Shown here: positions 1-6,496 of the stretch, piece after piece
Layout: every line of letters starts with the position of its first letter
Numbering within the stretch: the stretch's first letter is position 1
Made by a program: the position numbers and the translations under genes
The notes under the pieces: model-generated
Told to the model about the DNA's origin: nothing
Databases searched by the model: none
What the model saw: only the letters and a program-made list of their open reading frames with translations
NCBI RefSeq assembly: GCF_000955975.1
Contig: NZ_JYJF01000149.1
Span: 1-11,427, forward strand
Reading direction: 5' to 3'
From: Saccharothrix sp. ST-888
Lineage (GTDB): Bacteria; Actinomycetota; Actinomycetes; Streptomycetales; Streptomycetaceae
DNA length: 11,427 nt

Positions 1-1
1 T

Positions 2-1594
2 CCGCGCGGCTCGGTCCCCGCTCGGTCCGGGCCCGCCCGGCGCCGGGGCGGGCTCTGGCTGGCCGCCTGCGTGTCGACGGCCGTCCTGGCCACCTCCGGT
101 ACGGGCTGGGCGGTGCTCAACGGGGTGGGCAGCTCGATCGGCCGGGTGGACGCCTTCGCCGGGGCCGAGGACCGTCCCGACGACGACGGGGGCACCACCA
201 TCCTGGTGGTCGGCACCGACGACCGGGAGGGCATCCCGGAGGCCACCCTCAAGAACGTGCTGCACGCGGGCGGCGAGTCCTGTCACTGCACCGACACCAT
301 GATGCTCGTCCAGCTCGCCAGGGACGGCGGGCGAGCCAGTGTGGTCAGCATCCCGCGTGACTCCTACGTCACGATCCCGGCCCACCGGGACCCGGCCACC
401 GGCAGACAGGTCCCGGCCGGGAAGGGCCGGATCAACGCGGCGTACGGGATGGGCGGCGCACCGCTCACCGTCCGTACCGTGGAGCAGAACACCGGCCTGC
501 GGATCGACCACTACCTCCAGGCCAACTTCCTCGGCTTCGTCTCCACCGTGGACGCGCTGGGCGGGGTCGAGGTGTGCACCGCCAAGCCGCTGAAGGACGA
601 GTTCGCGGGCCTGGACCTGCCCGCCGGGACGACCCGGCTGGACGGCGCGGGCGCACTCAGGTACGTCCGCGCCCGGCATGTGGACGGCAGCTCCGACCTC
701 GGCCGGATGTACCGTCAACAGCGGTTGCTGGCACAGCTGTTGCGCCAGGCCACCAACACCGGCACGCTGCTCAACCCGGGACGGCTCGGCCGGGTGGTGG
801 ACAGCCTGCTGAAGTCGGTCAAGGTCGACAGGGGCCTCTCCGCCGACGACCTGCTCGCCTTGGCCGGCCGGCTGAAGGACCTCTCGGCGGCCAACGCGGA
901 CTTCGCGACCGTCCCGCTCTCGGTCATCGACCACCAGGTCACCGGCGTGGGCTCGACCGTCCTGTGGGACCAGCGCGCCGCCAAGGCCCTGTTCACCGCC
1001 GTACGCGAGGGCAGGCCGCTCACCGGGCGCTCGGAGGCGTCCGCGGGGCCGTCGCCCTCGCCCAGTGCGTCGGGCACCTCGGGTGCGGCGGGTGCTTCCG
1101 CATCGCCCGGGTTGAGCGTGCCGCCCGGGCAGATCCGGGTGCAGGTGCTCAACGGGGCCGGGACGCCGGGACTCGGCGCCCGGGTGGACGGTGACCTGCG
1201 CAAGCTCGGCTTCGCCACCACCGGGACACCGTCCAACGCCGACGGCGGCGGCACCGCGACCAGGACGCTGATCAGGTACGACCCGCGCTGGGACGAGTCG
1301 GTACGGACGATCGCGGCCGCCCTGCCCGGTGCGCAGCTGGTCCGGGCCCCGGGGCTGGGGGCGACCCTGCTGGTGATCGCGGGCAGCGACTACCTGGGGG
1401 TGACTGCCCTGCCGAGTTCGGCGTCCGGTTCGGCACCAGCATCGGCTTCGGCGCCGGAGGCGAGGGCGGGGGCGGGGGCGGGTTCGGCGGGTGACTCGCC
1501 ACCGGGCCCGGCAGCGGATCCCTCGGCGTCGCGCCCGGCCGGGCCCGCGCCGACCGTCTCGGCAGCCACGGGCAGCGAGATCGGGTGCCCGTGA
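2..1594 (+). CDS. LCP (LytR-CpsA-Psr) family cell-wall glycopolymer ligase with LytR_C domain, 5'-truncated
   Basis: Membrane-anchored LCP protein. The family transfers undecaprenyl-linked anionic glycopolymers to the MurNAc C6 hydroxyl of peptidoglycan outside the membrane. The reading frame is open from position 2. A GTG at 71 is possible, but it falls inside a hydrophobic segment (GLWLAACVSTAVLA) preceded by an Arg-rich stretch, which looks like a membrane anchor, so the true start is probably left of the window. The LCP domain spans about 190-800 and shows LVVGTDDR, the DTMM Asp, SIPRD, GRINAAY, DALGGV and YVRARH, which carry the conserved Asp and Arg residues. A Ser/Pro/Ala/Gly linker (about 1034-1130) leads to a LytR_C domain (about 1133-1400, with VQVLNGAGTPGLG). 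About 64 Ala/Ser/Pro/Gly-rich residues follow. A CxC (CHC) precedes the DTMM motif. The gene converges on the ABC permease. Family is secure; the polymer substrate is unknown. Confidence 0.93.
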   Translation, partial: PRGSVPARSGPARRRGGLWLAACVSTAVLATSGTGWAVLNGVGSSIGRVDAFAGAEDRPDDDGGTTILVVGTDDREGIPEATLKNVLHAGGESCHCTDTMMLVQLARDGGRASVVSIPRDSYVTIPAHRDPATGRQVPAGKGRINAAYGMGGAPLTVRTVEQNTGLRIDHYLQANFLGFVSTVDALGGVEVCTAKPLKDEFAGLDLPAGTTRLDGAGALRYVRARHVDGSSDLGRMYRQQRLLAQLLRQATNTGTLLNPGRLGRVVDSLLKSVKVDRGLSADDLLALAGRLKDLSAANADFATVPLSVIDHQVTGVGSTVLWDQRAAKALFTAVREGRPLTGRSEASAGPSPSPSASGTSGAAGASASPGLSVPPGQIRVQVLNGAGTPGLGARVDGDLRKLGFATTGTPSNADGGGTATRTLIRYDPRWDESVRTIAAALPGAQLVRAPGLGATLLVIAGSDYLGVTALPSSASGSAPASASAPEARAGAGAGSAGDSPPGPAADPSASRPAGPAPTVSAATGSEIGCP

Positions 1595-1762
1595 CCCGTT
1601 GCCGGGGAGCGGCGACCGGGGCGCAGCGGCCGGGGAGCCCGGTAAGCGCCGGGCGCAGGGGCCTGCGCGAGCAGCGCCGGCGGCTCGGTGCGGGACTGCC
1701 TGCGCAACGCAGACAGCTGAGCAGTTGATCAGGCTACGCCGGCAGGTCGGCGCCCCTGGCAC

Positions 1763-1800
1763 AACGGGTGGCCGGGTGCTTGTGCACCCGGCCACCCGTT
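1763..1800. terminator. Bidirectional terminator hairpin between convergent genes
   Basis: Perfect 17-bp inverted repeat: AACGGGTGGCCGGGTGC at 1763-1779, loop TTGT (1780-1783), and the exact complement at 1784-1800. It lies in the 243-bp gap between the stops of the LCP gene (1594) and the permease (1838), so it can end transcription from both sides. The terminal A-T pairs give only a two-base T tail on each strand, as is usual for terminators in high-GC actinobacteria. I see nothing else in this gap. Confidence 0.88.
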
Positions 1801-1837
1801 CCCCCGATCCGGCCGTTTCCGGCCGGTCGCTGTGCGG

Positions 1838-4402
1838 TCAGTCCGTCGCGATCGCCGCGAGGACGTTCATCCGTCCGGCCCGGAAGGCCGGGAGCAGTGC
1901 GGCCAGCAGGCCGATCACGGCCGAGGCCAGCAGGATGACGACGATCTTCTCGGTCGGAATGGCCAGGGTGCTCAGCCCCTTGTCGACGAGGACCCGCTGG
2001 GCGGTGATGCCCCAGGCCAGGCCGAGACCGGTGCCGAGCAGGGCGCCGAAGACCGCGATGACCACCGACTCCAGCCGGATCATCCGGCGCAGCTGACGGC
2101 GGGACAGGCCGATCGCCCGGAGCAGGCCGATCTCGCGGGTCCGCTCGACCACCGAGAGGGCCAGGGTGTTCACCACACCGAGGACCGCGACCACGATGGC
2201 GAGCAGGAGCAGGCCGTAGACCATGTAGAGCAGGGTGTTGATCTGGTCCTGGACGATCTTCTTGTAGCCGGCCTGGTCCTGGACGGTGAGCTGCGGGTAC
2301 GCCTTGAGCGCCGTCTGCAGGGCGTCGAGGGTCCTGGCCTTGTCCGCGCCGGCCTCGGCCTTGCCGAACAGTGCGGCGTCCTGCGGCAGTTCGGCGGCCG
2401 GGACGGCCTTGGCGACGGTGTCGAGACCGATGAACAGGTTGCCGTCGGAGAACGAGTTGCCCTTGGCGGTGATCAGGCCGAGTACCAGGCTCTGGGTGTG
2501 GCCCTGGCCGTAGTCGGCAGTGAGCCGGTCGCCGACCGAGAGGTGGTGCCGGGTGGCGAAGTCCTCGTCCACCGAGATGCCGCCTCCGGTGATCGTGGTG
2601 GCCGAGCCGGCCTTGACGGGGAGCCGGAAGTCGTCGACGAAGGTCGGTGAGACGGCCGCCAGCTGGGTCTTGCTCGTGCTGCCGTCCGGCAGGGTGAGGG
2701 TGGCGGCGAGCTGCTTCTGCTCGGTGAGGTGGGCGAGGCCCTTGGCGGACTTCGCGGCGCTCACCATGGCCGGGGTGAGGCCGTTCTGGTTGCCCTGCAC
2801 GACGTAGTCGGCCCCGACGGACTTGTCGATCTGGGCATTGGTCGAGCTGACCATCGAGGAGGTGAAGACCGAGGCTCCGATGACCAGCGCCAGGCCGATC
2901 ATCAGCGCGGCGGCGGTGGCACCCGTCCGGCGCGGGTTGCGCATCGCGTTGCGCTGGGCGAGGCGGCCGGACGGGCCGAAGAGTGCGGGCAGCACCGCGC
3001 CGAGCACCCGGATCAGGCCGGTGGCGAGCAGCGGGCCGATCACCACGAAGCCGATCAGCGTCAGCACCACGCCGAGGCCGAGGAACGCACCGCCGGTGGC
3101 GGCCTTGCCCGCCTGGGCGGCCGCGACCAGCAGGCCGGCGCCACCGGCCGTCAGCACCAGGCCGGCGGCAGCGCGGATCCGGTTGGCCCTGGCCTCGGTC
3201 GGGGTGCCGTGGTCGCGCAGGGCGGACATCGGGGAGATCTTCCCGGCCCGGCGGGCCGGTATGAAGGCCGCCACCAGGGTGATCACGATGCCGACGGTGT
3301 ACGAGGCGATCGGGACGGAGGCGCCGATCTCCAGGGCGGCGGAGGTCAGGTTCATACCGACCGCGCTCATCAGCTGGATCAGCAGCACGGCCAGGCCGAT
3401 GCCGCCGAAGAGGCCGAGCGTCGATCCGAGCACCGCCAGGATCAGGGCCTCGACCAGCACCGATCCGTTGACCTGGCCCCGGCTGCCGCCGATGGCGCGC
3501 AGCAGGCCGATCTCACGGGTGCGCTGGGCGACCAGCATGGAGAAGGTGTTGATGATCAGGAAGCCGCCGACCAGCAGCGAGATCCCGGCGAAGCCGAGCA
3601 TGGCGTACTTCATGAAGTCGAGGAAGGACCCGACGCTCTTGGCGTTCTCCGCCTTCTGCTCGGCTGCGGTCTTCAGGTCGAAGCCGGTGCCGACGGCGGT
3701 GGCGGCCTCGGTCCTGAGCTCGTCGTTGCTGCGGCTGCCGTCGCCGAAGACCTCGACCGAGGTGTAGGCGGTGGAGTCGAGCAGCAGCCGCTGGGCGGTC
3801 GGGGTGTCCAGGAAGGCGAGCGCCGCGCCGGGGTTGGTGGTCCTGAAGGTGGCGATGCCGGAGATCTTGAGGTCGTAGCTGCCGGTCGCGGTGATCAGGC
3901 GGAGCGGGCTGTCCAGGCGGAGGCCGGCCTTCTTGGCGGTGTCGCTGTCCAGCAGGACCTGACCGGAGCCCTGCGGGGCGCGGCCGGAGGTGATCTCCAG
4001 GGACTTGCGCGGGGTCTCGACCCAGCTGCCGGTGAGGGTCGGGGCGCCGCTGGTGGGGCCGACCGTCTTGTTGGTGGCCGGGTCGACCAGGACGGCGCTG
4101 GACACGAGGACCTCGCCGACCGCGGACTTGACGCCGGGCAGGCCGGAGACCTTCTGCACGGTCTGGACCGGGACCGTCCCGACCTTTCCGCCGACCTGCC
4201 GGTCCGCGGTGTCGTCGCTGTGCGGGCGGACCGAGACGTCGGACGCCGTGGAGGCGAAGAGCTTGTCGAAGGTCGAGGTGGCGGTGTTGGAGAAGACCAG
4301 GGTGCCGGAGACGAAGGCGACCGAGAGCACCACGGCGATCAGCGAGAGCGCCATCCGCCCCTTGTGGGCGAGGAAGCTCCGCAGTGAGGTCTTGAGCAGC
4401 AT
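1838..4402 (-). CDS. ABC transporter permease, FtsX/MacB-like with duplicated FtsX module
   Basis: An 854-residue permease starting at ATG 4402, with GAGGGG (4411-4416) 8 nt upstream overlapping the stop of the ATPase gene. It has an N-terminal membrane segment (about 17-39), an extracytoplasmic MacB_PCD-like domain (about 40-260), a first FtsX block (about 263-385), central membrane segments (about 411-465 and 494-515), a second extracytoplasmic domain (about 520-720) and a second FtsX block (about 722-845). The motif RTREIGLLRAIG occurs in both blocks (about 294-305 and 754-765), which shows the duplication. About ten membrane segments and this length fit two-module permeases of the LolCE/MacB type. 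Such proteins usually drive mechanical transport or extrusion of peptides, lipids or antibiotics rather than import. The substrate cannot be read from the sequence. The 12-nt gap implies one operon with the ATPase. Confidence 0.93.
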   Translation of the reverse strand: MLLKTSLRSFLAHKGRMALSLIAVVLSVAFVSGTLVFSNTATSTFDKLFASTASDVSVRPHSDDTADRQVGGKVGTVPVQTVQKVSGLPGVKSAVGEVLVSSAVLVDPATNKTVGPTSGAPTLTGSWVETPRKSLEITSGRAPQGSGQVLLDSDTAKKAGLRLDSPLRLITATGSYDLKISGIATFRTTNPGAALAFLDTPTAQRLLLDSTAYTSVEVFGDGSRSNDELRTEAATAVGTGFDLKTAAEQKAENAKSVGSFLDFMKYAMLGFAGISLLVGGFLIINTFSMLVAQRTREIGLLRAIGGSRGQVNGSVLVEALILAVLGSTLGLFGGIGLAVLLIQLMSAVGMNLTSAALEIGASVPIASYTVGIVITLVAAFIPARRAGKISPMSALRDHGTPTEARANRIRAAAGLVLTAGGAGLLVAAAQAGKAATGGAFLGLGVVLTLIGFVVIGPLLATGLIRVLGAVLPALFGPSGRLAQRNAMRNPRRTGATAAALMIGLALVIGASVFTSSMVSSTNAQIDKSVGADYVVQGNQNGLTPAMVSAAKSAKGLAHLTEQKQLAATLTLPDGSTSKTQLAAVSPTFVDDFRLPVKAGSATTITGGGISVDEDFATRHHLSVGDRLTADYGQGHTQSLVLGLITAKGNSFSDGNLFIGLDTVAKAVPAAELPQDAALFGKAEAGADKARTLDALQTALKAYPQLTVQDQAGYKKIVQDQINTLLYMVYGLLLLAIVVAVLGVVNTLALSVVERTREIGLLRAIGLSRRQLRRMIRLESVVIAVFGALLGTGLGLAWGITAQRVLVDKGLSTLAIPTEKIVVILLASAVIGLLAALLPAFRAGRMNVLAAIATD

Positions 4403-4414
4403 CGGACCGGCCCC

Positions 4415-5203
4415 TCAGCTGGTGCGCTTGCCGTCGAAACGACGCATGCGCTCAAGGACGGAGTCGGCGGTGGGGGCGTGCATCTCGTCGACGATGACGC
4501 CGTCGGCGAGGAAGAGCACGCGGTCGGCGTAGGAGGCGGCGACCGGGTCGTGGGTGACCATGACGATGGTCTGGCCGAGCTCGTCCACCGAGCGGCGCAG
4601 GAAGGTCAGCACCTCGGCACCGGAGCGGGAGTCGAGGTTGCCCGTCGGCTCGTCCCCGAAGATGATCTCGGGGCGGGCGGCCAGCGCCCGGGCGACCGCG
4701 ACGCGCTGCTGCTGACCGCCGGAGAGCTGGGTCGGACGGTGCTTGAGCCGGTCGGCCAGGCCGACCGTGGCCACGACCTGGTCCAGCCAGGCCCGGTCGG
4801 GTCTGCGGCCGGCGATGTCCATCGGGAGCGTGATGTTCTCCAGCGCGCTGAGCGTGGGGAGCAGGTTGAAGGCCTGGAAGATGAAGCCGATCTTGTCCCG
4901 GCGGAGCCGGGTGAGCTGACGGTCCTTCAACCCGGTGATCTCGGTGTCGCCGACGAAGATCCGGCCCGAGGAGACGGTGTCGAGGCCCGCCAGGCAGTGC
5001 ATCAGCGTCGACTTGCCCGAGCCGGACGGCCCCATGATGGCGGTGAACCGGCCCCGCTGGATGTCCACATCGACCGAGTCGAGTGCCGTGACCCTGGTCT
5101 CCCCCGCACCGTACGCCTTGGTCAACTGCCGTGCGGAGGCCGCCGGAGCGGTCTCACCGCCGGGAAGCCGTGGGTCCTGTACGGCTGTCGCTGCCGTCGT
5201 CAC
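4415..5203 (-). CDS. ABC transporter ATP-binding protein, MacB/LolD-like
   Basis: A 262-residue nucleotide-binding subunit for the adjacent FtsX-type permease. It shows Walker A GPSGSGKS (58-65), Q-loop Gln110 in FIFQAFNLLP, signature LSGGQQQRVAVARAL (160-174), Walker B IIFGDEPTGNLD (180-191) and switch His218 in MVTHD. The wording around the Q-loop and Walker B is typical of the MacB/LolD/FtsE group. The GTG start at 5203 is chosen because GAGGAG lies 6 nt upstream. The frame stays open to an ATG at 5393-5395, but those extra 64 residues look non-coding and precede a normal NBD start. It is the first gene of a two-gene operon and is separated from ssuE by 273 bp. Family is secure; the substrate is unknown. 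Confidence 0.94.
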   Translation of the reverse strand: MTTAATAVQDPRLPGGETAPAASARQLTKAYGAGETRVTALDSVDVDIQRGRFTAIMGPSGSGKSTLMHCLAGLDTVSSGRIFVGDTEITGLKDRQLTRLRRDKIGFIFQAFNLLPTLSALENITLPMDIAGRRPDRAWLDQVVATVGLADRLKHRPTQLSGGQQQRVAVARALAARPEIIFGDEPTGNLDSRSGAEVLTFLRRSVDELGQTIVMVTHDPVAASYADRVLFLADGVIVDEMHAPTADSVLERMRRFDGKRTS

Positions 5204-5476
5204 TGGAGTCTCCTCGATCTGTGGTCCACCCGTTGACCCGAGCCTGACGCAGACCCCCCGCCCGCCGACATGGTGCAGGCTTCCGTCTTCGTCCTCGGGT
5301 TGACCCCACCCCTGAGCTGCGGCCGGCGTTACCGCCATCCGGTGGAGTGGGGAGATAAACACCACGTTAGGAGCCCCCTGCGAGTGAATCGTCATCCGCC
5401 GGGAGGAAGCCGGACGACTCCTGCTGTACGGGATGCGGGCCCCTCCCCTTAGGGGGCTTCGCCGCCCGTCTCGGGG
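5204..5476. other. Intergenic region upstream of the ABC operon and downstream of ssuE
   Basis: This 273-bp gap should hold the ABC operon promoter, but I cannot place convincing -35/-10 boxes. Slightly AT-richer sequence on the minus strand (TAACGT and TTTATC near 5354-5370) is the best candidate area. GGGTCAAC occurs twice on the minus strand (5232-5239 and 5299-5306). A short stem (GCCCC 5439-5443 with GGGGC 5453-5457) just past the ssuE stop could be a weak terminator. No coding signal is convincing here. Confidence 0.4.
5210..5215 (-). promoter_or_regulatory. Ribosome binding site of the ABC ATPase gene
   Basis: Reads GAGGAG on the minus strand, with a 6-nt spacer to the GTG at 5203. 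It is the best Shine-Dalgarno match in the region and decides the start against the longer upstream extension of the frame. Confidence 0.8.
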
Positions 5477-6055
5477 TCAGCCCGTCAGGGCCGCTCGGGC
5501 GGCCGGCTCGGCGTTCGTACCGGTGTGCCGGTCCAGGGCGGCCGCGAAGGCGTCCACCACCGGTGTGAGCAGGACGTCCGTCTCCCGCTCGACGGCGGTG
5601 CTGCCGTCCTCGCGGACCGCGATGTGCCGGTCCAGCACGAACCAGCCCTGGGTGATGTGCTCGGCCCCCATCGAGGCGAGCACCGGGCGCAGCGCGTAGT
5701 CCACCGCGAGGACGTGGGCGGCCGATCCGCCGGTGGCCAGCGGCAGCACGGTCTTGCCCGCCAGGGCGTACTGAGGCAGTACGTCCAGCAGGGTCTTCAG
5801 CAGGCCCGAGTACGCGGCCTTGTAGACGGGCGTCCCGATCACCACGCCGTCGGCCCGGGCGAACAGCTCCACGGCGCGGGCCAGCTCGGGGTGCGAGGTG
5901 TCGGCGGTCAGCAGTGCCTCGGCCGGGAGGCTGCGGACCTCGAACGGGACCACCCGGTGGCCGTGGGCGGTGAGGCGGGCGTCGACGTGGCGCAGCAGGC
6001 GGGTGGTGCGGGAGGTCGGGGAGGGCGAGCCGGAGACGGAGAGGACGGTGGCCAT
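5477..6055 (-). CDS. ssuE: NADPH-dependent FMN reductase, SsuE family
   Basis: A 192-residue flavodoxin-like enzyme that reduces FMN with NADPH and passes FMNH2 to a two-component alkanesulfonate monooxygenase (SsuD type), releasing sulfite when sulfate is scarce. The N-terminal phosphate-binding loop is GSPSPTSRTT (9-18). TPVYKAAYSGLLKTLLD (75-91), LPLATGG (104-110) and HVLAVDYALRPVL (114-126) match E. coli SsuE closely as I recall it. They include the equivalent of the pi-helix Tyr (Tyr120 here, Tyr118 in E. coli), and the length also matches (191 aa). ATG 6055 is chosen because GAGGTG lies 6 nt upstream; extending to 6409 would add about 118 residues of non-conserved sequence. No ssuD or sulfonate transporter is visible nearby. 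A Cys-containing leader ORF upstream suggests sulfur control. Confidence 0.93.
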   Translation of the reverse strand: MATVLSVSGSPSPTSRTTRLLRHVDARLTAHGHRVVPFEVRSLPAEALLTADTSHPELARAVELFARADGVVIGTPVYKAAYSGLLKTLLDVLPQYALAGKTVLPLATGGSAAHVLAVDYALRPVLASMGAEHITQGWFVLDRHIAVREDGSTAVERETDVLLTPVVDAFAAALDRHTGTNAEPAARAALTG

Positions 6056-6061
6056 GGGGTT

Positions 6062-6067
6062 CACCTC
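6062..6067 (-). promoter_or_regulatory. Ribosome binding site of ssuE
   Basis: GAGGTG on the minus strand, 6 nt before ATG 6055. It fixes the short start. It lies about 40 nt past the structured region at 6107-6174, so refolding of the leader RNA could affect access to it. Confidence 0.75.
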
Positions 6068-6106
6068 GGGGCAGGGCAGGGCACGGCGCAGGACCGGGCG
6101 GGGACG

Positions 6107-6174
6107 CCTGCCCGAACCGTCCGGACCACGGGAGTGGGGACGGCCGGAAGTCGGACGGACGGCGGCCGGGCAGG
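6107..6174 (-). promoter_or_regulatory. Candidate attenuator or RNA structure between leader ORF and ssuE
   Basis: A long imperfect inverted repeat in the untranslated stretch between leader stop and ssuE. The outer stem pairs CCTGCCCG (6107-6114) with CGGGCAGG (6167-6174). An asymmetric internal loop leads to an inner stem pairing CCGTCCG (6117-6123) with CGGACGG (6156-6162). That last arm has a second overlapping copy at 6152-6158, so the stem can slip by 4 nt. An apical CCAC/GTGG hairpin lies at 6126-6137. No T-run follows on the minus strand, so it is not a classic intrinsic terminator; Rho-dependent or translational control would fit better. In such GC-rich DNA, stems this long also arise by chance. 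Confidence 0.4.
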
Positions 6175-6246
6175 CAGGAGCGGGAGGGACCGGCGCCTCG
6201 GATGCGGGCGCTGCGGCGGGAGCGAGGGTCGAACGGTGGCGAGCGG

Positions 6247-6333
6247 TCAGCCACGACACAGCGAACAGGACACCCGCAGCAGGTCGACGTGCCGCCGACG
6301 GGTGAGGATCCAGCGCTGTTCCATGCGCGCCAT
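6247..6333 (-). CDS. Putative Cys-containing leader peptide (cis-regulatory, sulfur metabolism)
   Basis: A 28-codon ORF upstream of ssuE on the same strand, with start codons ATG at 6333 or 6324 and stop TGA at 6247-6249. The C-terminal part reads RRRHVDLLRVSCSLCRG. The Arg-rich segment, HVDLLRV core and Cys residues just before the stop match the small actinobacterial leader peptides I know from upstream of sulfur-assimilation genes. There, ribosome slowing at Cys codons couples cysteine supply to expression of the downstream operon. Both Cys codons are TGT (6265-6267 and 6256-6258), the less preferred Cys codon at this GC content. No Shine-Dalgarno is visible. A TTGACC (6356-6361) with a weak -10 (TTTGCA, 6333-6338) would give a transcript starting almost at ATG 6324, so leaderless translation is plausible. 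The peptide itself probably has no function. Its stop is 191 nt from the ssuE start. Confidence 0.8.
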   Translation of the reverse strand: MARMEQRWILTRRRHVDLLRVSCSLCRG

Positions 6334-6496
6334 GCAAACACGCGTGCTTCGGACCGGTCAAGGATGGTCCCATCGGGTGAACACGCCGGTGACCATGCGG
6401 CGGAACCATCCGATGCGTGCATCAAATCTGCTACAAGCGGGCCGCTGGGCACCCCGGCCGCACTGCCGGCCACGGGTTTGGGGCATTCTTCCCCAC
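6334..6496. promoter_or_regulatory. Divergent promoter region between the ssuE leader and the second LCP gene
   Basis: The leader ORF and the LCP gene at 6497 diverge across this stretch, so it must carry both promoters. GATGCGTGCATC (6412-6423) is a short dyad (GATGC/GCATC around GT) that could be an operator. TACAAG (6432-6437) is a possible plus-strand -10 without a good -35. TGGGG (6479-6483) and CCCCA (6491-6495) form a 5-bp hairpin directly before the LCP start codon, where a Shine-Dalgarno would be expected. I see no other signal. Confidence 0.4.
6356..6361 (-). promoter_or_regulatory. Candidate -35 box for the leader-ssuE transcript
   Basis: TTGACC on the minus strand matches five of six consensus bases. 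At 17 nt spacing the -10 would be TTTGCA (6333-6338), or TTGCAT at 18 nt; both are poor. The transcript would begin near 6324-6326, almost on the second leader ATG. Only the -35 is convincing, and a sulfur-specific activator could compensate for the weak -10. Confidence 0.35.

Noticed and set aside
2729..4387. Long plus-strand open frame of 552 codons across the ABC permease gene
   Set aside because: Its product is a repetitive Gly/Asp/Glu/Gln-rich string typical of the reverse strand of a GC-rich gene, while the minus-strand permease has clear domains and motifs.
5232..5306. Two GGGTCAAC direct repeats upstream of the ABC operon
   Set aside because: Two 8-bp copies 67 bp apart without helical phasing or a known regulator motif could easily be chance.
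5204..5395. N-terminal extension of the ABC ATPase to ATG 5395
   Set aside because: The added residues have no domain character, and a strong GAGGAG lies just before the GTG at 5203.
5439..5457. Short stem after the ssuE stop as a firm terminator
   Set aside because: Only about 5 bp with a 9-nt loop and no T-run. It is noted within the intergenic entry rather than called.
6056..6409. N-terminal extension of SsuE to ATG 6409
   Set aside because: It would read through the leader ORF in another frame. The SsuE fold begins at ATG 6055, which has a good ribosome binding site and gives the family length.
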